Under the pieces are notes generated by a model, which was given only the letters and a program-made list of their open reading frames with translations, was not told the origin of the DNA and did not search any database. The position numbers were made by a program, and so were the translations under genes. From positions 1-9,838 of the forward strand of contig JADFNR010000013.1 of the NCBI GenBank assembly GCA_022563275.1: a stretch of DNA of 9,838 nt, written 5' to 3'. Origin of the DNA: Chloroflexota bacterium. GTDB taxonomy: Bacteria; Chloroflexota; Dehalococcoidia; UBA3495. Shown in pieces: positions 6,771 to 9,838 of this stretch; within the stretch, counting starts at the first letter, position 1; every line of letters starts with the position of its first letter.

Positions 6771-7008
6771 CGTTTTCTCCACCAAACGGTACTCCGGGGG
6801 CGCCGGCGGTACGGTAGAGCCCGCCGCGATGACCATGGTGGCCCACCAGAATGATTCGCCATCGAAAGGGGCCCGGTGTCGACCACGCAGTAGCATGGGA
6901 CGATCGCATCCTGGGTCGATGCGGTGGGTGAATCCAGTCATATGCTTGACGCCGGCCGTAGCGTCGCGGCCTGGATGGGAATCTGCGCCAACCGTTTCCG
7001 GTCCACCT
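6771..7008 (-). other. Possible - strand protein fragment between the pseudogene and the LicD gene
   Basis: About 250 bp with no clear gene. On the - strand one frame is open from just after a stop near 7009 down to 6660. It contains a protein-like run around CDRPMLLRGRHRAPFDGESF and WWATMVIAAGSTVPP, followed by EYRLVEKTPI. I cannot place it in a family. ATGs at 6941 and 6893 lack good ribosome-binding sites. The frame overlaps the 3' end of the pseudogene, so only the part right of about 6770 could be original coding sequence. The simplest reading is a truncated gene joined tail to tail with the decayed transporter gene; it may also be non-coding. Confidence 0.2.
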
Positions 7009-7022
7009 TAGCGGGCAAACTC

Positions 7023-7901
7023 TTACTCTTCGGACAGCACCATACACCGTCCGTTTTTCGTCGAGGGGTCCGGCGTATAAACATACGATGCGCCAGGGGT
7101 GAGCAACTCCTGGTAAAGGATTTCCTCATGGTCATCGAACTTGATGACAAGGGCATAAAAGTCTTTGATGGGTAAACCGAACTCAACGTAGCCATCATCG
7201 TTGGTGAGGGCCTCACCCAATCCGACAACTGAAACCTCCGCGCCTCGGACCAACTCATGCCGTTGGTTCAGGACCCGAAACTTCGTCGGGGGCTGTCCCA
7301 GGCTGGGTTCGACTTTGGTATCCGTGGATTTTGCGACCTGGTCCAGAACGTCCCTCTCGTAGTCTTCTTTCGGTGTTATCCAGTTCGGGCCATACTTCGC
7401 TTCCAGGTATTCCTCAGGCGGGTTAGGCACGAGATATTTGCCGCCCATGAACTCGATCTCTTTAAGGTTGGAAAACAATCGGGCAGGCACCCAGATCAAT
7501 GGGAAATGGAATATGCTGTCGTTGATGATTCGGAAGAAGGTCAGGTCTATACGTAACGACGACTTCATCATCCCCGCGGCGATCCAGCGGTCGTTGCTTT
7601 CTACGCTCACAAAATAACCCCGGTCTCTGAAGACATCCAAGACGGGGGCTATCATTTCTTCGGTGAGACCGTTCAGTCCGATAACGCAGCCCAGATCTAA
7701 GTCGTCGTCCCAGGGGATGAAGGCCTGGTCTCTCACCGCCCCAAGGCACGTACCCTGCCGAAGGAAAAATCGAATACCGGAAGAATCCATGATCTCCTTG
7801 GCTTCCTTCAGCATCTGTTTCGCCAGTTCCGGGTTTAAGGGCTTTAGATCTCCGTACGACTTGAACAGCGCAGCCTCGTCTGCTCCACTCTCAGAAACCA
7901 T
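7023..7901 (-). CDS. LicD-family nucleotidyltransferase-fold protein with C-terminal beta-sandwich domain
   Basis: Probable transferase of phosphorylated groups (choline phosphate or a related head group) onto a glycan or lipid, the known role of LicD and fukutin-like enzymes. With the start chosen here it has 292 residues. The catalytic core motif is at about 45-71: FFLRQGTCLGAVRDQ, then AFIPWDDDLDLG with the metal-binding Asp cluster at 65-69. The later family motif NPPEEYLEAKYGPNW is at about 160-174. Residues about 205-280 (RVLNQRHELVRGAEVSVVG to GASYVYTPDP) look like a carboxypeptidase-regulatory or Ig-like beta-sandwich, an addition to the simple family plan. The frame is open to a TTG at 8006. 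The ATG at 7899-7901 is preferred because AGGAGAGGAA precedes it directly, whereas the TTG has no such site. It lies 141 bp downstream of the methyltransferase gene on the same strand. The substrate is unknown. Confidence 0.85.
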   Translation of the reverse strand: MVSESGADEAALFKSYGDLKPLNPELAKQMLKEAKEIMDSSGIRFFLRQGTCLGAVRDQAFIPWDDDLDLGCVIGLNGLTEEMIAPVLDVFRDRGYFVSVESNDRWIAAGMMKSSLRIDLTFFRIINDSIFHFPLIWVPARLFSNLKEIEFMGGKYLVPNPPEEYLEAKYGPNWITPKEDYERDVLDQVAKSTDTKVEPSLGQPPTKFRVLNQRHELVRGAEVSVVGLGEALTNDDGYVEFGLPIKDFYALVIKFDDHEEILYQELLTPGASYVYTPDPSTKNGRCMVLSEE

Positions 7902-8042
7902 TTCCTCTCCTGTATCCAAGATCAACCGGTTCAACAATCTTCTTTGAAACGAACTTACTGTGGCGCCAAGGGCATGACACAACTTGATCGGGTATTCGAT
8001 TGGCAACTTGCCTGCTCATGACCCAAAGTTGGGCTAGAGGCG

Positions 8043-8768
8043 TCAATCTCTTTTTTGGCAGATCAGAACTCGTCTCCAAGAGCTCGATTCATCAAAAGGG
8101 TTGCCCAAAAGGTCTCCATGCGTCTCGATAACATCAAAGCCGACCTCTTGGAGTTGAGCGGCCAACGTCGCCGGCGAATAGAGGAATTCCTGGCAAACAA
8201 CTTCCTTATAGCTTAATCCTGCACCATTGTGCCTGAAAAGATGCCAAGTCTCGTTCCAATCTTGACCATCGACCGCACTTTGGATCACAACGATGGTGCT
8301 TTGGTCCGCGCTTTGATGTATCTCCTGGCTATTGTTGCTCTGGCCAATCTCAACCGGGTGATTGGGTAACTCCAGCAACAGAATCCCCTTCGACTCCAAA
8401 TGGTCGTAACACCGTTGCAGGCATCGTTTAATCTCTTGTTCGTTGGCAACAAAAACGAGAACCGAACTCAGGGCGAGAATGGCGTCATATCGCCCGTTGA
8501 TGGTGTAGTCTCGCATGTCACCTTTATGGACCTTGAGTCCAGGAGCTTTCTGGGCAACGACGTCGATCATCACCTGGCTGATCTCCAGTCCCTCAATATT
8601 GAAGCCAGCCTCATGCAATGGTATGGCGAAGAGACCTGTTCCGATCCCTAATTCCAGAATCGAATCTTTGGCATGTTTTTTCAGGAGATCTTTGACAAAA
8701 GGCACTCTCTCTTTCGTGTCAGGGTATACAAGATCATAGGCATCACCGATCGCGTCATAGCTCGTCAT
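8043..8768 (-). CDS. Class I SAM-dependent methyltransferase
   Basis: Small-molecule-type methyltransferase of 241 residues with a Rossmann fold binding S-adenosylmethionine. Motif I is ILELGIGTG (37-45) with LFAIPL following. The acidic residue at the end of strand 2 is Glu62 in EGLEIS, and KGDMRDY (82-88) matches motif II. YDAILALSSVLVFV (94-107) and the GILLLELPN strand (128-136) complete the core. The C-terminal part (about 150-241) forms the beta-rich half seen in many UbiE/Tam-like enzymes and ends VLICQKRD. The ATG at 8766-8768 has only a weak purine-rich site (AGTAGAG). It lies between the aminotransferase and LicD genes, all on the - strand, hinting at a shared modification pathway. 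The acceptor substrate cannot be told from sequence. Confidence 0.9.
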   Translation of the reverse strand: MTSYDAIGDAYDLVYPDTKERVPFVKDLLKKHAKDSILELGIGTGLFAIPLHEAGFNIEGLEISQVMIDVVAQKAPGLKVHKGDMRDYTINGRYDAILALSSVLVFVANEQEIKRCLQRCYDHLESKGILLLELPNHPVEIGQSNNSQEIHQSADQSTIVVIQSAVDGQDWNETWHLFRHNGAGLSYKEVVCQEFLYSPATLAAQLQEVGFDVIETHGDLLGNPFDESSSWRRVLICQKRD

Positions 8769-9103
8769 ATCTTTTACTCTACTTTAGAAGTGTCCGCCAT
8801 TTCATACGCAGTGTGGATGATTCGATTTCGTGGGCCAGCCGGCCTCGTTACAGGGAAGAACCGAATCGAACATCGTTTTGTACCGTTTATCTATCCTCTA
8901 CAGGCGCGCTCAACCAATGGTATTCACCGGCGGATTTCTATTCCGTTAGCGCGCGGCAGCTTGAATAACTTTGCGATGCTACTGAAACACCGGGGGCAAC
9001 GGAATCATCTGGCTGAAGCGCCGCGATGTTCAGGAGATTCACGGCCCCTAATCGCGCCAGTTTCCCCGCAGTGGCCATACTGCCTTTGGCTGGGGTATTC
9101 CCC
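8769..9103 (-). other. Intergenic region with a strong hairpin upstream of the methyltransferase gene
   Basis: 335 bp between two - strand genes, with no credible gene. The + strand frame that covers it also runs over the coding ends of both neighbours and has no family features. GCGCGCTcAAC (8904-8914) pairs with GTTAGCGCGC (8945-8954), ten base pairs with one bulged C and a 30-nt loop. A loose - strand promoter overlaps it: TTGAGC (plus coordinates 8908-8913), 16-bp spacer, GATAAA (8886-8891). The methyltransferase gene may thus have its own promoter rather than relying on read-through from the aminotransferase gene. Confidence 0.3.
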
Positions 9104-9838
9104 CTATAACTCAGAGGAGAAATACCCCCTCAACCGATCGATTCCTTCATCGTACCGTTCATTGCAGAAAGCCAGCCGGAGGTCCTGGGGTATGCCAAAA
9201 TCGGTCCCCGGCACCACTGCCACATGCGCTTTTTTCAGGATGTCGTGAGCTAGCTCTTTGGACGAGGCGAACTCGCGGGCTTGGTTCCAGTCGGCACAAC
9301 GCAGCACGGCATAAAATCCACCTTCGGCCGCGATGGGCTCGCACCCCGTATTCAGTAATTGTTGGGTCGTGTACTCCGCCCGGCCCTTGTAAGTCTCCGC
9401 CAACTCCGCCGGACTCTCATCATCATCAAGGGCGGCTATCATGCCGTACTGATAGCACGGGTCGGTGCACAATAGCGTGTGTTGCTGCATGACTCTCAAG
9501 TTGGCCTGGAGTTCCAGTGGCAGGATCGCAAAGCCAACCCTCTTGGTGTACATGCGGAAGCCCTTGGAAAAACTGTTGGTCACGATGGTGACATCGTTGT
9601 ATTCGGGGAGCAGGTCCAACGGGGACCGGAAATCTTCGTAGAAAAGGCAATTATTGTAAATTTCGTCGTTGAGAACATAGGCTTGGCGGTCGACGATGTT
9701 ATAGATCTCGCGCAGTTCATCTGGGTTCACGATGTTGCCAAGGGGATTGCCCGGCGAATTTACCACAACCAGCGATGTCCGCTCCGGCGAGAAGTTTTCC
9801 CGGAAAGAATCCATGTCTACCCGCATGGACACCGGGTC
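9104..9838 (-). CDS. Class I/II PLP-dependent aminotransferase, N-terminus cut by the right edge
   Basis: Fold-type I aminotransferase that would move an amino group between an amino acid and a keto acid or keto sugar-like acceptor using pyridoxal phosphate. The frame is open to the last base of the window, so the 244 visible residues are the C-terminal two thirds; the GTG at 9832 is internal. Seen in order are NSPGNPLG (substrate-carboxylate Asn motif), VLNDEIYNN (Asp and Tyr contacting PLP), and NSFSKGFRMYTKRVG with the Schiff-base Lys at visible residue 92 and the following Arg. Near the C-terminus, LRLAFC carries the substrate-binding Arg. All key residues of the visible part are present, so the enzyme looks active. 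Substrate specificity within the PF00155 group cannot be decided. It is the first of three - strand genes reading left. Confidence 0.92.
   Translation of the reverse strand, partial: DPVSMRVDMDSFRENFSPERTSLVVVNSPGNPLGNIVNPDELREIYNIVDRQAYVLNDEIYNNCLFYEDFRSPLDLLPEYNDVTIVTNSFSKGFRMYTKRVGFAILPLELQANLRVMQQHTLLCTDPCYQYGMIAALDDDESPAELAETYKGRAEYTTQQLLNTGCEPIAAEGGFYAVLRCADWNQAREFASSKELAHDILKKAHVAVVPGTDFGIPQDLRLAFCNERYDEGIDRLRGYFSSEL

Noticed and set aside
9092..9128. Inverted repeat GGGGTATT/AATACCCC around the aminotransferase stop, considered as its terminator
   Set aside because: The loop is 21 nt, the stem is only 8 bp and overlaps the last codons, and no T-run follows on the - strand.
8673..9248. 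191-codon + strand ORF spanning the methyltransferase start and the aminotransferase end
   Set aside because: It lies antisense to two well-supported genes at both ends and shows no domain, start signal or coding character of its own.
1..9838. Mobile elements, prophage, CRISPR arrays, tRNA or rRNA genes
   Set aside because: No transposase or integrase reading frame, regular spaced repeats, cloverleaf or rRNA-like sequence was seen. The S24 repressor alone does not indicate a prophage.

Overview
This window looks like a bacterial chromosomal segment of middling GC content. It joins a signal-transduction region on the + strand (about 1-6100) to a small-molecule or cell-surface modification cluster on the - strand (about 7020 to the right edge). 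No rRNA, tRNA, CRISPR array, transposase or integrase is visible. The taxon cannot be fixed from this sequence alone. The soluble haem chemoreceptor, the FixL-like hybrid kinase and the TrpX-type lipoprotein remnant would fit an environmental lineage such as Chloroflexota or a proteobacterium, but that is a guess.

Left part. A hybrid histidine kinase enters from the left edge, already open at base 2, and ends at 2308 (GAF-GAF-PAS-HisKA-HATPase-REC). Convergent to it is a 207-aa XRE-type repressor with a LexA/CI-like S24 domain. That domain keeps the Ala-Gly cleavage pair and the nucleophile Ser132 but has Gly where the catalytic Lys should be. About 690 bp without a convincing gene follows (3076-3766), and it is rich in regulatory-looking structure. 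It holds a cluster of GTACTA/TAGTAC half-sites on the xre side and an 11-bp-period direct repeat just upstream of a good -10 box. It also holds several hairpins and a strong terminator-like stem ending in T5, ahead of the chemoreceptor gene.

Centre. The + strand gene at 3767-5413 encodes a soluble HemAT-type chemoreceptor: an N-terminal protoglobin domain with proximal His101 and probable B10 Tyr47, then a complete MCP signalling domain. It is followed 53 bp later by a 208-aa helical protein of unknown function (5467-6093) with an excellent Shine-Dalgarno site. The two probably form an operon closed by a hairpin at 6136-6167. The unknown gene carries two very stable GC-rich palindromes inside its coding sequence.

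Right part. A decayed ABC-transporter substrate-binding lipoprotein gene (6247 to about 6770) carries three lesions: a frameshift in its signal peptide, an in-frame TGA where the family has the second Gly of an NPGGN motif, and a truncated 3' end. It abuts a possible - strand protein fragment. Beyond it, three - strand genes read leftwards: a class I aminotransferase (cut by the right edge), a SAM-dependent methyltransferase and a LicD-family transferase with an added beta-sandwich domain. They may cooperate in making or decorating a surface glycan or a small metabolite, but their spacing (335 and 141 bp) leaves the operon unproven.

The most novel-looking points are the long structured leader before the haem chemoreceptor, the unknown partner protein behind it, and the S24 repressor that lacks its catalytic lysine.
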